From Rhodospirillaceae bacterium (GTDB lineage Bacteria > Pseudomonadota > Alphaproteobacteria > UBA6615): DNA of 63,846 nt. The stretch lies in assembly GCA_002724635.1 (NCBI GenBank), contig PBPM01000067.1, forward strand, positions 1 through 63,846, given 5' to 3'. The notes beneath the pieces were generated by a model that worked only from the letters and a program-made list of their open reading frames with translations, ran no database searches and was not told the DNA's origin. A program made the position numbers and the translations under genes. Positions 17,247 to 24,921 of this stretch are shown here, piece by piece; position 1 is the first letter of the stretch, and each line of letters begins with the position of its first letter.

Positions 17247-19262
17247 CTACTGGCAGGCGAGGCACTCTTCGTAGTCGTTGCGGCTCGCCGCGGCGCGGTC
17301 TGCCTCGTCGTCGCCCGTTACCGGCACCAGCGCCGCCACGCTCTCGGAGCGCTGCAACGACTTCGAGCGGCAGTAGTAGAGGCTCTTCACGCCCTTTTTC
17401 CAAGCTTGGAAGTGAATCTGGTGTAGGTCGCGCTTGTGCACGTCCGCCGGTAGGAAGACATTGAGCGACTGTGACTGGCAAACCTCTGGCGCCCGGTCGG
17501 CGGCCAAGTCGATGACCCAGCGCTGGTCGATCTCGAAGGCCGTTTTGAACACGTCCTTCTCGTCTTGAGTCAGGCAGTCTAGGTGTTGGACCGAGCCCTC
17601 GTTGGTGGTGATCGACGACCAAGTCTCGTCCGTGTTCTCTCCCTTCTCCTCGAGCAAGCGCAGCAGCGCCTTGGAGCGGACGTTGAACGAACCCGAGAGG
17701 GTTTTGTGGGTGAAGCTGTTGGCAGCTATCGGCTCGATGCCCGGCGACGCGCCGCCGCAGATGATTGAGATCGACGCGGTGGGTGCAATCGCCATCTTGT
17801 TCGAAAATCGCTCGTGGATGCCGTAATCCTCGGCATCGAGGCACGCCCCGCGCTCAGCCGCTAGCGTCTTCGACGCGGTATCCGCCTGTTCGCGGATATG
17901 CTTGAACATCTTCTTGTTCCACGCCTTTGCAACCGCCGATTCGAACGGCACCATCTGATCCTGCAGGAAGGAGTGCAGGCCCATGATGCCGAGGACAACC
18001 GAGCGTTCGCGCATGGCGGAATACTTCGCCTTGGCAAAGCTGTCTGGCGCGTTCTGAATGAAGTCGGAAAGCACGTTGTCGAGGAAGCGCATCACGTCCT
18101 CGATGAAGGTGGAGTGATCCTTCCATTCAAGAAATTTCTCGACGTTCAGTGACGACAGGCAGCACACGGCCGTGCGGTCATTACCGAGATGGTCCAGCCC
18201 GGTGGGAAGCGTGATCTCCGAGCACAGGTTCGACGTTTTGACCGTCAGGCCTGCGAGCTTCTGATGCTCCGGCACATTGCTGTTCACCGTGTCGGAATAG
18301 ACGATGTAGGGCTCGCCGGTCTCGATCCGTGCCGTCAACAAGCGGATCCAGAGGCTCCGCGCCTTCACCGTCGCGATTGGCGCGCGGTCCTTGGGGCTGA
18401 CCAGCGCCCAGTCTTCGTCGGCCTCGACGGCGCGCATGAACGCGTCCGAAACTAGCACGCCATGATGCAGGTTCTGGGCCTTGCGGTTCGGGTCGCCACC
18501 GGTTGGCCGGCGGATTTCGATGAACTCTTCAATCTCCGGATGGTCGATCGGCAGGTAAACCGCTGCTGAGCCACGCCGGAGCGAGCCCTGGCTGATTGCC
18601 AGCGTGAGTGAGTCCATTACGCGGATGAAGGGGACGACGCCCGAGGTCTTGCCGTTGTGGCCGACCTGCTCGCCGATCGAGCGGAGGTTCCCCCAGTAGC
18701 TGCCGATTCCGCCGCCGCGGGCCGCCAGCCAGACATTTTCGTTCCAAAGGTCGACGATGCCTTCGAGCGAGTCCGAGGCCTCGTTGAGGAAGCAGGAGAT
18801 CGGCAGGCCGCGCTGGGTGCCGCCGTTCGACAAGACGGGGGTCGCCGGCATGAACCAAAGGTTGGAGATGTAGTCGTAAATGCGCTGAGCGTGCGCCGAA
18901 TCGTCTGCATAGTGGCAGGCGACGCGGGCGAACAGCTTCTGCGGCGAGCCCTTCTCGTCGTTCAGGAGGTAACGGTCCTCTAGGGTCTCCTTGCCGAAGG
19001 CCGTCAGGTTCTCGTCGCGCGATGGATCGATCAGGATGCGGACGCGGCCGGTCTGGTAGACGTTCGCGGTCTCATCATCCTTGCCGACCAGATCGTTATC
19101 CACATCTTCGGGGGCGTTGGTCGCTCGCTCCAGCGCCTCCGAATCGACATCGGACGGCTCCGTATCGATCAAATCAAACAGGTCCATGTTGCTGTTTTCA
19201 TCCACTTTGCGCGCCTTTTCCACAGCGCTGCTTTCAGTCGGAATGCCAGTCGTTCCGTCCAT
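17247..19262 (-). CDS. nrdA: ribonucleoside-diphosphate reductase, alpha (catalytic) subunit
   Basis: This is the 671-residue class I R1 subunit. The catalytic triad N345-C347-E349 lies in SNLCSEI. The first redox cysteine is C157 (PISCFL), its partner is in AVCCLSSLN, and the C-terminal shuttle is C667-x-x-C670. The ~90-residue N-terminal ATP-cone that gives overall activity control is absent. It is replaced by an acidic, probably disordered segment over residues 1-70. ATG 19262 is supported by GGAGGGGG at good spacing. The upstream region carries candidate NrdR boxes and a LexA-type box, so repression by dATP-NrdR and damage induction are both predicted. Confidence 0.95.
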   Translation of the reverse strand: MDGTTGIPTESSAVEKARKVDENSNMDLFDLIDTEPSDVDSEALERATNAPEDVDNDLVGKDDETANVYQTGRVRILIDPSRDENLTAFGKETLEDRYLLNDEKGSPQKLFARVACHYADDSAHAQRIYDYISNLWFMPATPVLSNGGTQRGLPISCFLNEASDSLEGIVDLWNENVWLAARGGGIGSYWGNLRSIGEQVGHNGKTSGVVPFIRVMDSLTLAISQGSLRRGSAAVYLPIDHPEIEEFIEIRRPTGGDPNRKAQNLHHGVLVSDAFMRAVEADEDWALVSPKDRAPIATVKARSLWIRLLTARIETGEPYIVYSDTVNSNVPEHQKLAGLTVKTSNLCSEITLPTGLDHLGNDRTAVCCLSSLNVEKFLEWKDHSTFIEDVMRFLDNVLSDFIQNAPDSFAKAKYSAMRERSVVLGIMGLHSFLQDQMVPFESAVAKAWNKKMFKHIREQADTASKTLAAERGACLDAEDYGIHERFSNKMAIAPTASISIICGGASPGIEPIAANSFTHKTLSGSFNVRSKALLRLLEEKGENTDETWSSITTNEGSVQHLDCLTQDEKDVFKTAFEIDQRWVIDLAADRAPEVCQSQSLNVFLPADVHKRDLHQIHFQAWKKGVKSLYYCRSKSLQRSESVAALVPVTGDDEADRAAASRNDYEECLACQ

Positions 19263-19338
19263 TTATAAAGGCCCCCTCCACGCGATAATCCAGATGCTCC
19301 ACAGCTTGTGGGTAGTTTTCAACGGAAAAGGTGAAAAA

Positions 19339-19354
19339 CCCACTACATCTAGAG
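19339..19354. promoter_or_regulatory. candidate NrdR box 1 upstream of nrdA
   Basis: CCACTACATCTAGAGC keeps the invariant core (C.A.AT.T.G) of the NrdR consensus acaCwAtATaTwGtgt. It lies 77 bases upstream of the nrdA start. Its start is exactly 32 bases from the second box, the three-helical-turn spacing typical of NrdR box pairs. Confidence 0.6.
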
Positions 19355-19370
19355 CCGTAACCTTAAGTTA

Positions 19371-19386
19371 ACACCAGATGTTGGCA
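19371..19386. promoter_or_regulatory. candidate NrdR box 2 upstream of nrdA
   Basis: ACACCAGATGTTGGCA retains the core C.A.AT.T.G and the left arm ACAC of the NrdR consensus. It is the second element of the 32-base-spaced pair and lies next to the LexA-type box. It is weaker in its right arm. Confidence 0.5.
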
Positions 19387-19398
19387 CTTTGTCACCGT

Positions 19399-19413
19399 GA
19401 ACAAAACCGGAAC
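19399..19413. promoter_or_regulatory. perfect alphaproteobacterial LexA-type box
   Basis: GAACAAAACCGGAAC is an exact GAAC-N7-GAAC direct repeat (GTTC-N7-GTTC on the other strand), the LexA recognition form described for alphaproteobacteria. It lies 137 bases before nrdA and 222 bases before the SRAP gene. Either or both could belong to the SOS regulon. Confidence 0.55.
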
Positions 19414-19532
19414 ATTTTAATCTTTATGGAAGCGGAGTCAATCCAAGTCTCACGGAAACTTAGTTTTTGCGGGAATGTGGCGACCCAGAGACATTCGCCG
19501 CCGCCATGTTTGTTTATGCTTTGTACCGCAGA

Positions 19533-19548
19533 ACCCAAAATCTAGTGG
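19533..19548. promoter_or_regulatory. third NrdR-like box
   Basis: ACCCAAAATCTAGTGG matches the NrdR consensus at about 12 of 16 positions, including all core bases. It is unpaired and 87 bases upstream of the SRAP gene, so it may be chance. A degenerate LexA-like half-site pair (GAAC-N7-GATC) follows at 19581-19595. Confidence 0.3.
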
Positions 19549-19634
19549 TCGATCCAAAGGCGACTCGGGAATTTTGCGGTGAACGAAACGGGATCACGCC
19601 CTTGCGGCGGTCCAAACGGGAGTAGTATTCGCCC

Positions 19635-20387
19635 ATGTGCGGACGATTCACCCTGTTCCATAACTGGGAGGAGATGCAGGCGGTCTATGGGCTTGTCTCC
19701 AGCCAGCCCTACATGCTGCCGCAACGCTACAACATTGCCCCGTCTCAGGACATCGTGGCGATAATCCGCGCCGGATCTCGCGAGGGGGGGGTCGCGGGCG
19801 GCAATCTGCGCGCGCGGGTGCTTGAGGTCTTCCGCTGGGGGCTGGTGCCGCCCTGGGCAAAGAGCCCGGGGCTAGGCGCTCGGATGATCAATGCCCGGGC
19901 CGAAACCATCGCCAAGAAGCCAGCCTTCCGCAACGCGTTCCGTCGCCGGCGCTGCATCATCCCGTCGAGCGGCTTCTTCGAATGGCAGGCTATGGAGGCC
20001 GGTCAAAAGCAGCCGGTTTGGATCGCCCGGCCCGACGGTGGGCTCATTAGCTTCGCGGGCTTGTGGGAAACGTGGCGCGGGCCGGACGGGTCCGAACTCG
20101 AGACCGCGACCATCGTTACCACCGAGGCAAATGGGACGCTCCGGCAATTCCATCATCGTATGCCGGTGATCCTTGATGCCGCCGGCCACGATATTTGGCT
20201 CGGTGCTGGCGCGGACGACCGGTTCGACCGCGAGGCCGCGAGCGCGCTCTTACGCCCCGCGCCAGAGGACGCGGTGTGGGTTGTGTCCGTGGGACGCGCG
20301 GTCAACGACATACGCAACGACGGCCCGCATCTGCTCGCGCCCCACCGCCTCGCAGACGAACCGCCAGACCAGGGGGAGCTGTTCTAG
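19635..20387 (+). CDS. yedK: SOS-response-associated peptidase (SRAP/YedK-like)
   Basis: This 250-residue HMCES/YedK-type protein forms a thiazolidine crosslink with abasic sites in single-stranded DNA. It begins Met-Cys-Gly-Arg, so Cys2 becomes the N-terminal catalytic residue after Met removal. Also present are YNIAPSQ, WGLVPPWAK, NARAETIAKKPAFR, RRCIIPSSGFFEW (with the catalytic Glu) and HHRMPVIL. It is divergent from nrdA across a region with a LexA-type box, which fits its damage-related role. Length is normal for the family. Confidence 0.93.
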   Translation: MCGRFTLFHNWEEMQAVYGLVSSQPYMLPQRYNIAPSQDIVAIIRAGSREGGVAGGNLRARVLEVFRWGLVPPWAKSPGLGARMINARAETIAKKPAFRNAFRRRRCIIPSSGFFEWQAMEAGQKQPVWIARPDGGLISFAGLWETWRGPDGSELETATIVTTEANGTLRQFHHRMPVILDAAGHDIWLGAGADDRFDREAASALLRPAPEDAVWVVSVGRAVNDIRNDGPHLLAPHRLADEPPDQGELF

Positions 20388-20391
20388 GCGG

Positions 20392-20907
20392 TTAAGCCGC
20401 GGCGCGCTTCGGGAGCTTCCATTCCGGGCGCACGAAGTGGCAGGTGTAGCCGTGCGGAATCCGCTCCAGATAATTCTGATGCTCCGGCTCCGCCTCCCAG
20501 AAGTCGCCGGCCTCTGCCACCTCGGTCACCACTTTGCCTGGCCAAAGGCCCGAGGCCTCGACGTCGGCGATGGTGTCTTCCGCGGTCTTTCGCTGGGCCT
20601 CGTCGTACCAGAAGATGGCCGAACGGTACTGGGTACCTCGGTCGTTGCCCTGACGGTTGGGCGTGGTCGGGTCGTGGATCTGGAAGAACAGTTCGAGCAG
20701 GTCTCGGTAGCTCACCTCCTCCGAGTCGAAGGCCACCTCGATGGCCTCGGTGTGCCCGGTCATCCCGGTCCGCACATGCTGATAGGTCGCGTTGGGCAGC
20801 TCGCCCCCGGTGTAGCCGACCCGGGTCGAGACGACGCCGGGTAAGCGCCGAATCAGGTCTTGCATGCCCCAGAAGCAGCCGCCGGCGAGATATGCGGTTT
20901 CGGTCAT
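20392..20907 (-). CDS. msrA: peptide-methionine (S)-S-oxide reductase
   Basis: This 171-residue enzyme repairs S-epimers of oxidised methionine. It has the catalytic GCFWG motif near the N-terminus ([14 protein letters not shown]), then [17 protein letters not shown] and the [13 protein letters not shown] segment. ATG 20907 is preferred over a GTG four codons earlier. It is convergent with the SRAP gene, with only 4 bases between their ends, and lies just upstream on the same strand of a decayed molybdopterin subunit gene. Confidence 0.93.
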   Translation of the reverse strand: MTETAYLAGGCFWGMQDLIRRLPGVVSTRVGYTGGELPNATYQHVRTGMTGHTEAIEVAFDSEEVSYRDLLELFFQIHDPTTPNRQGNDRGTQYRSAIFWYDEAQRKTAEDTIADVEASGLWPGKVVTEVAEAGDFWEAEPEHQNYLERIPHGYTCHFVRPEWKLPKRAAA

Positions 20908-20931
20908 GTCATGTCTCACTGTTAAATCGTT

Positions 20932-21570
20932 TCAAACGAGATAGGTCCCCGGCGCGGCGGGTGCAAGCGCTACCTGTGCGGCCCGCGCTTCGCGGATCGC
21001 CTCCCACACCCTCAATGGTGTGCACGGCGTGTCGGTTTGCTCGATGCCGAGATGGGACACCGCATCGACTATGGCGTTGACCCCCGCAGACAGCGATTCC
21101 ACCGCACCGGCCTCGCCTGCGCCCTTAACACCCAGCAAGTTGGTGGGCGTGGGCACCTCGTTTTCCTTGAACGCGACATGGCAGAAATCGTCCGCACGCG
21201 GCATGCAGTAGTCCATGAAGGAACCCGCTAGTAGCTGGCCCGTCTCCGGGCCGTAGGTCTTGTCCTCCATCAGCACTTGGCCCATTCCTTGAGCAATGCC
21301 TCCCATGATCTGGCCTTTCACGAGCGTCGGGTTGATGATGGTGCCCACATCGTCGACCACCCAGTGGCCGACCACCTTGGTGACGCCGGTGTCCGGGTCC
21401 ACCTCGACCTCGCATATATGGCAGCCGTTGGGAAACGCCCCCGTCTTCAAATTGTAGGTCGCGGTCTCGTAGAAGCCCGGCTCGATATCGTCGGGAAGTT
21501 TATTCGAGCGGAAGGCGGCGGCAGAGACTCGAATGATAAATCGCCACGACCTTAGGGCTAGACATTCCTG
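20932..21570 (-). pseudogene. truncated molybdopterin-binding subunit gene (C-terminal fragment)
   Basis: The open frame encodes only the last ~200 residues of a CoxL/xanthine-dehydrogenase large subunit. Homology starts around 21540 (AAFRSNKLPDDIEPGFYET) and continues through FPNGCHICEVEVDPDTG and INPTLVKGQIMGGIAQGMGQ to the catalytic GAGEAGAV and a normal C-terminus. About 570 residues that should precede it are missing. A TAG at 21571-21573 closes the frame, and AT-rich foreign DNA begins there. It resembles the C-terminus of the intact gene at 9523-11856. The truncation most likely marks the left edge of the island. Confidence 0.85.
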
Positions 21571-21692
21571 CTAGAATTAAGTGATCCTTGCCGTTCTCCA
21601 GAGCATTGGGTATCAGCCTGTCTTGGGCACTCAAATATGTTCTGGTAGAACTGAGTAAGGGTCTTGCTCGGTAGAGTCAGGGGAAAATAATT

Positions 21693-21899
21693 ATGCGAAC
21701 ACCATTTTTGCTAATTCCGAGCTTGGTCTTGGTCAGTCAACTTTTCTGGGTGAACGCTGCCGTAGCTGCGTCGGGGCCCTTGGCAGAAGGCTTTGGTAGG
21801 GATGCGTGGCTAGACAAGCTTCATGTCGTCGGCGGGGTCGTTCTGCTAGTTGCAGCTCTTACTGTTTTTTTGGTGCTAATGATTCTTAAGTCGAGATAA
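21693..21899 (+). CDS. small membrane protein, first gene of the CNB/export cluster
   Basis: This 68-residue peptide has an N-terminal signal-like hydrophobic stretch ending in AAVAASG and a second hydrophobic helix (VVGGVVLLVAALTVFLVL) with a KSR tail. It is probably either a cleaved single-span protein or a two-span hairpin. ATG 21693 is preceded by AGGGGA at good spacing. It ends 4 bases before the next gene, which implies co-translation. I do not recognise a family. Confidence 0.6.
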   Translation: MRTPFLLIPSLVLVSQLFWVNAAVAASGPLAEGFGRDAWLDKLHVVGGVVLLVAALTVFLVLMILKSR

Positions 21900-21903
21900 A
21901 GAC

Positions 21904-23274
21904 ATGAACTACACATTAAAACGATTTGAAAAATTTTTCAGCTTTGAGTCAATTAATATTAGAATCGTAATATTAACCGCTTTTATATCGTATTTGCTTC
22001 AAATAAATGCGATTATCTCTGGGGAGCCTTTATATTTAATAGCATTTTATACGCTACTCCCATGGATCCCTCTGTGTCTCTTTGAGGGCGTCTGGAAAGT
22101 TCAAAATTATGCTGCTGTAGCGTTGCTTGGTCTCTTTACAATCCTCCAAATTGGGCATTTTGCAGAACACCTAATTCAGGTCCTGCAAATTGAGTTGGGA
22201 AATGGAACCGTTGCATGCCCGCCTCCGATAGATAACGCGGTTAACGCTGCACGCGGCGTTGCTCTCGGTTTACGGGACGCGGCCCTTCCCCCGTCATTCT
22301 ACAGTGTCGAATCAATCATTAAACCAGGGGCCGGTGGCCAACCAATCTTGGGGCCCGACGGCACCTTGGTCTCTGGCCCCGCGGCATGTGCGGTGTTCGG
22401 TCAGTTAGACCTCGAAATTGTACATCTTGTGTGGGAATTGTTCGGTCTTTTTGGTACCGCATTCGTTTTGTATTATTTTCGAAAGAATATCTTCTTATGG
22501 ATTGCTTTCGCTGGGCTCTGTTGGCACGCACTAGAACACCTCACAATCACTTATTTTTATTATTTTGACCAAGAACGTTTGTGGGATGGTTTTCGTCAAC
22601 TTTGGGCCACTTATCCAGCGCAGGGAAATTCGTACGTCGCTCATGCAGCTGGTCAAGAGGCAGCTAAGCTTAATTTTTATGAGGCCGGCGGAAAATTCGG
22701 ACTTATGGCTAAACATGGTATGTTTGAGCAACTAACTGGCTTCTCTGGAATGCCAGGTCGAGCTCATCTACACATGGGTTACAATCTTTTTATTACCATT
22801 CCCACAGTCCTTGGATTTTTGTGGGAATTTAGAACAATATCTAATAAATACATTCAAATGGCATTTTCGGGACTCTCAAAAAATGATGTTGCTAAATTGA
22901 CCCAAGAGGTCGTTCTTTCAAAGTTTAGCAAGGATGATATTGTTTTTAATCAGGGTGAAATAGCCGATAAATGCTATATTATTTCTCGCGGAAAGGTTGA
23001 CGTTGTAATTAAAAATAATAATGGAGATGAAGATGTAATTGCTCAGCTAGGTGTTGGGCAGATTTTCGGCGAAATTGGAATTCTCGATCAAGAAGCGTCT
23101 AAACGAACAGCGACCATCCGCGCCGCAACTCGACTTGAATGTTTAGAGATAAGTGCTGCGACCCTGCAAGATTTAGCATCCGGGGCCAGCGGGCGATTCT
23201 CTTCGGAAGAAACAAGGTCGCAATTGATAGATCTCGTTTTGGAGCGAAAAGATGATCTTTTGTCTAAGGCGTAA
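21904..23274 (+). CDS. histidine-rich polytopic membrane protein with C-terminal CNB domain
   Basis: This is a 456-residue protein. Residues ~18-310 contain about six membrane helices carrying paired histidines: H85/H89 (HFAEH), H174, H208/H212 (HALEH) and H288/H290 (HLH). Such pairs could bind heme or a metal within the membrane. A loop between helices 3 and 4 (about 95-165) contains two cysteines. Residues ~335-425 are a cyclic-nucleotide-binding fold with VFNQGEIADKCYIISRGKV and the phosphate-binding cassette G389-E390..R401-T-A-T. The phosphate-contacting Glu and Arg are kept. No HTH follows, so it is not a transcription factor. The membrane part matches no family I can name. Confidence 0.75.
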   Translation: MNYTLKRFEKFFSFESINIRIVILTAFISYLLQINAIISGEPLYLIAFYTLLPWIPLCLFEGVWKVQNYAAVALLGLFTILQIGHFAEHLIQVLQIELGNGTVACPPPIDNAVNAARGVALGLRDAALPPSFYSVESIIKPGAGGQPILGPDGTLVSGPAACAVFGQLDLEIVHLVWELFGLFGTAFVLYYFRKNIFLWIAFAGLCWHALEHLTITYFYYFDQERLWDGFRQLWATYPAQGNSYVAHAAGQEAAKLNFYEAGGKFGLMAKHGMFEQLTGFSGMPGRAHLHMGYNLFITIPTVLGFLWEFRTISNKYIQMAFSGLSKNDVAKLTQEVVLSKFSKDDIVFNQGEIADKCYIISRGKVDVVIKNNNGDEDVIAQLGVGQIFGEIGILDQEASKRTATIRAATRLECLEISAATLQDLASGASGRFSSEETRSQLIDLVLERKDDLLSKA

Positions 23275-23575
23275 TAATTTGGAATTCGATAAAACGCCTT
23301 CGCCGCGGACAATATTTTTTTTGATATTGGTCACCGGCTTTCTTTTCGCGTCTTCGGTTCCTATGGTGTCAGTAATAATTTCGGGCCTGAGATTTTTTGG
23401 GGAGCTTAGTGGCATATGTAATAATTCAGGTATTGATGTTTTAGTTTACCCGAATTTTGCTGTGCTAGTCTTATTGGGTTTAGTCTTGGTTATGTCGCTA
23501 GTAATTTTTGCCCTAATAAAAGGTTTTGCAAAACTTTTGTCTGCCACACCATCGCCGTTCTCTAGATTTATATAA
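23252..23575 (+). CDS. small two-helix membrane protein
   Basis: This 107-residue frame starts inside the last 23 bases of the CNB membrane gene in another frame. It encodes two hydrophobic helices (FFLILVTGFLFASSVPMV and FAVLVLLGLVLVMSLVIFAL) around a loop with a single cysteine. The overlap suggests translational coupling. I do not recognise the family. The next gene's likely start lies 11 bases after its stop. Coding status rests on the clean hydrophobic pattern and tight packing. Confidence 0.55.
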   Translation: MIFCLRRNNLEFDKTPSPRTIFFLILVTGFLFASSVPMVSVIISGLRFFGELSGICNNSGIDVLVYPNFAVLVLLGLVLVMSLVIFALIKGFAKLLSATPSPFSRFI

Positions 23576-23585
23576 GCGCAAAAAA

Positions 23586-24038
23586 ATGGTCTTCAAAAAA
23601 CGAGATAAAAAATTCGAACATGAGATCACAAAGACTTTCCAAGATGGGTCTGTGATCTGCCGCGAAGGAGATCTATCCCGTGAGATGTTTGTCATACGAA
23701 GTGGAATTGTTGAGGTCTCGAAGTCTCTAGCGGACAAAGAAGTTGTCTTGGCGCGCTTATATCGGGGGGACTTTTTTGGGGAGATGGCCCTTTTGGAATC
23801 TGAGCCTCGAAGTGCAACCGTGAGGGCTGTCGGGGAAGTTACATTAAATGTCATCCATACGGGAGGATTTTTGCTCAAAATTCGTAGAGATCCAACATTT
23901 GCTTTTGAGATGCTTCAGAGGTTAAGCGGCCGGATACGAGCCTCAAATGAGCGACTAGTTGATCTAACAAATACTCTAGACAAAGGCGGTGTTGTTTCGT
24001 CGGCAGATCTAGAGAAAATTCTCGACGGGCAATCTTGA
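23586..24038 (+). CDS. stand-alone cyclic-nucleotide-binding domain protein
   Basis: This 150-residue protein starts at ATG 23586; the in-frame start at 23526 would overlap the upstream membrane gene. It is essentially one CNB domain: ICREGDLSREMFVIRSGIVEV, GDFFGEMALL and SEPRSATVRAV. The cassette is canonical, with Glu66 and Arg75, so cAMP or cGMP binding is plausible. A C-terminal helix follows (FAFEMLQRLSGRIRASNERL), as in CRP, but there is no DNA-binding domain. The last helix could be a partner-binding segment. A metallophosphoesterase gene begins one base after its stop. Confidence 0.8.
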   Translation: MVFKKRDKKFEHEITKTFQDGSVICREGDLSREMFVIRSGIVEVSKSLADKEVVLARLYRGDFFGEMALLESEPRSATVRAVGEVTLNVIHTGGFLLKIRRDPTFAFEMLQRLSGRIRASNERLVDLTNTLDKGGVVSSADLEKILDGQS

Positions 24039-24039
24039 T

Positions 24040-24804
24040 ATGAGAACGTCTATTTCGGAAGAGAAACTGATTATTATTTCCGATCTCCATATTGGAAATC
24101 CGTTTTGTTTTCACAAAGATGATATTAGTGATTTTCTAGACTGGGTGGCAGAGTCCGATTACTCATTATGCATAAACGGCGATTGGTTGGAAATTGCGCA
24201 GACCTCGTTTCGTAAGCTCGCGCGCGAGGCGCCCGAGTTGTTTGCGAAGCTCGGGCGAATTCATTCGTCAGGGAAAAATCTTTATTATGTAGTTGGCAAC
24301 CATGATGTTGTTTCAGAACACTTCGTTGAGGCTTGGGGCGGATTTCAGGTGGTTCCGTTCTTGAACCTAGATTCTGGTGGTAGGCGAATAAGAATAGAAC
24401 ATGGCCACTTATACGATCCGTTTTTTGTAAATCATCCGGTATTATATGAGTTTGCGACAGAATTCGCTGGCGTTCTTTTGAATTTCTGGCCTGCAGTTTA
24501 TAAATTATGGATTAAGTTTGAAAAAATGAAATCGCGCTTGCGGGCTGGCGCGGGTGTAAATATTGAGAGTATCGAGGGGGAATCGCCAAGTTTTCGTCAG
24601 GCTGCGAGAGAATTATTAGATAGAGGCTTCGACGCGGTGTGCTTTGGACACACACACTATGGAGGCTTGGTGGATATGGGAGAAGGGAAACAATATGTTA
24701 ACAGTGGGACATGGTTGTTTTCGCCCTCATACGTAACGATCACTGAGGGATCGATCAAGGTGCACTCTTGGGAGCGTGCGCAAATGAGTTCAATCTTGAA
24801 TTAA
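24040..24804 (+). CDS. calcineurin-like metallophosphoesterase
   Basis: This 254-residue enzyme has all five metal motifs: D15-x-H17 (ISDLHIGN), G47-D48, GNHD with N87-H88-D89, H121-G-H123, and G203-H204-T-H206. The layout resembles UDP-2,3-diacylglucosamine diphosphatase LpxH-like enzymes. The same superfamily contains the cAMP phosphodiesterase CpdA. Given three CNB domains in the same cluster, a cyclic-nucleotide or phospholipid/LPS substrate are both reasonable guesses, neither proven. It is packed one base after the CNB gene. A 117-base gap to the next gene follows and could hold an internal promoter. Confidence 0.85.
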   Translation: MRTSISEEKLIIISDLHIGNPFCFHKDDISDFLDWVAESDYSLCINGDWLEIAQTSFRKLAREAPELFAKLGRIHSSGKNLYYVVGNHDVVSEHFVEAWGGFQVVPFLNLDSGGRRIRIEHGHLYDPFFVNHPVLYEFATEFAGVLLNFWPAVYKLWIKFEKMKSRLRAGAGVNIESIEGESPSFRQAARELLDRGFDAVCFGHTHYGGLVDMGEGKQYVNSGTWLFSPSYVTITEGSIKVHSWERAQMSSILN

Positions 24805-24921
24805 CTAAATTGTCACCCCGTTGTAACATTTGACCGGTAAGCCTTGAGTGCTGTCCGCGTAAACGACTTGCAGGGCTTGCGGGGAAAGAAGTCAGAACCG
24901 TCAAACTATGAGAGAGAAGCT

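Larger units (their letters stand above)
19263..19634. other. divergent nrdA/SRAP regulatory region
   Basis: This 372-base region between nrdA (leftward) and the SRAP gene (rightward) is AT-richer than its surroundings and contains no gene. It carries two candidate NrdR boxes, a perfect LexA-type direct repeat, a third NrdR-like box and a degenerate LexA-like site, listed separately. A leftward GTGACA element, 17 bases from GTTAAC, could be the nrdA promoter with NrdR box 2 in its spacer. That promoter is a weak match. Confidence 0.6.

Noticed and set aside
21540-21692. Possible left attachment site of the island
   Set aside because: I looked for a copy of the tRNA-Val 3' end or T-arm and saw none by eye; a tolerant alignment could still find a degenerate one.
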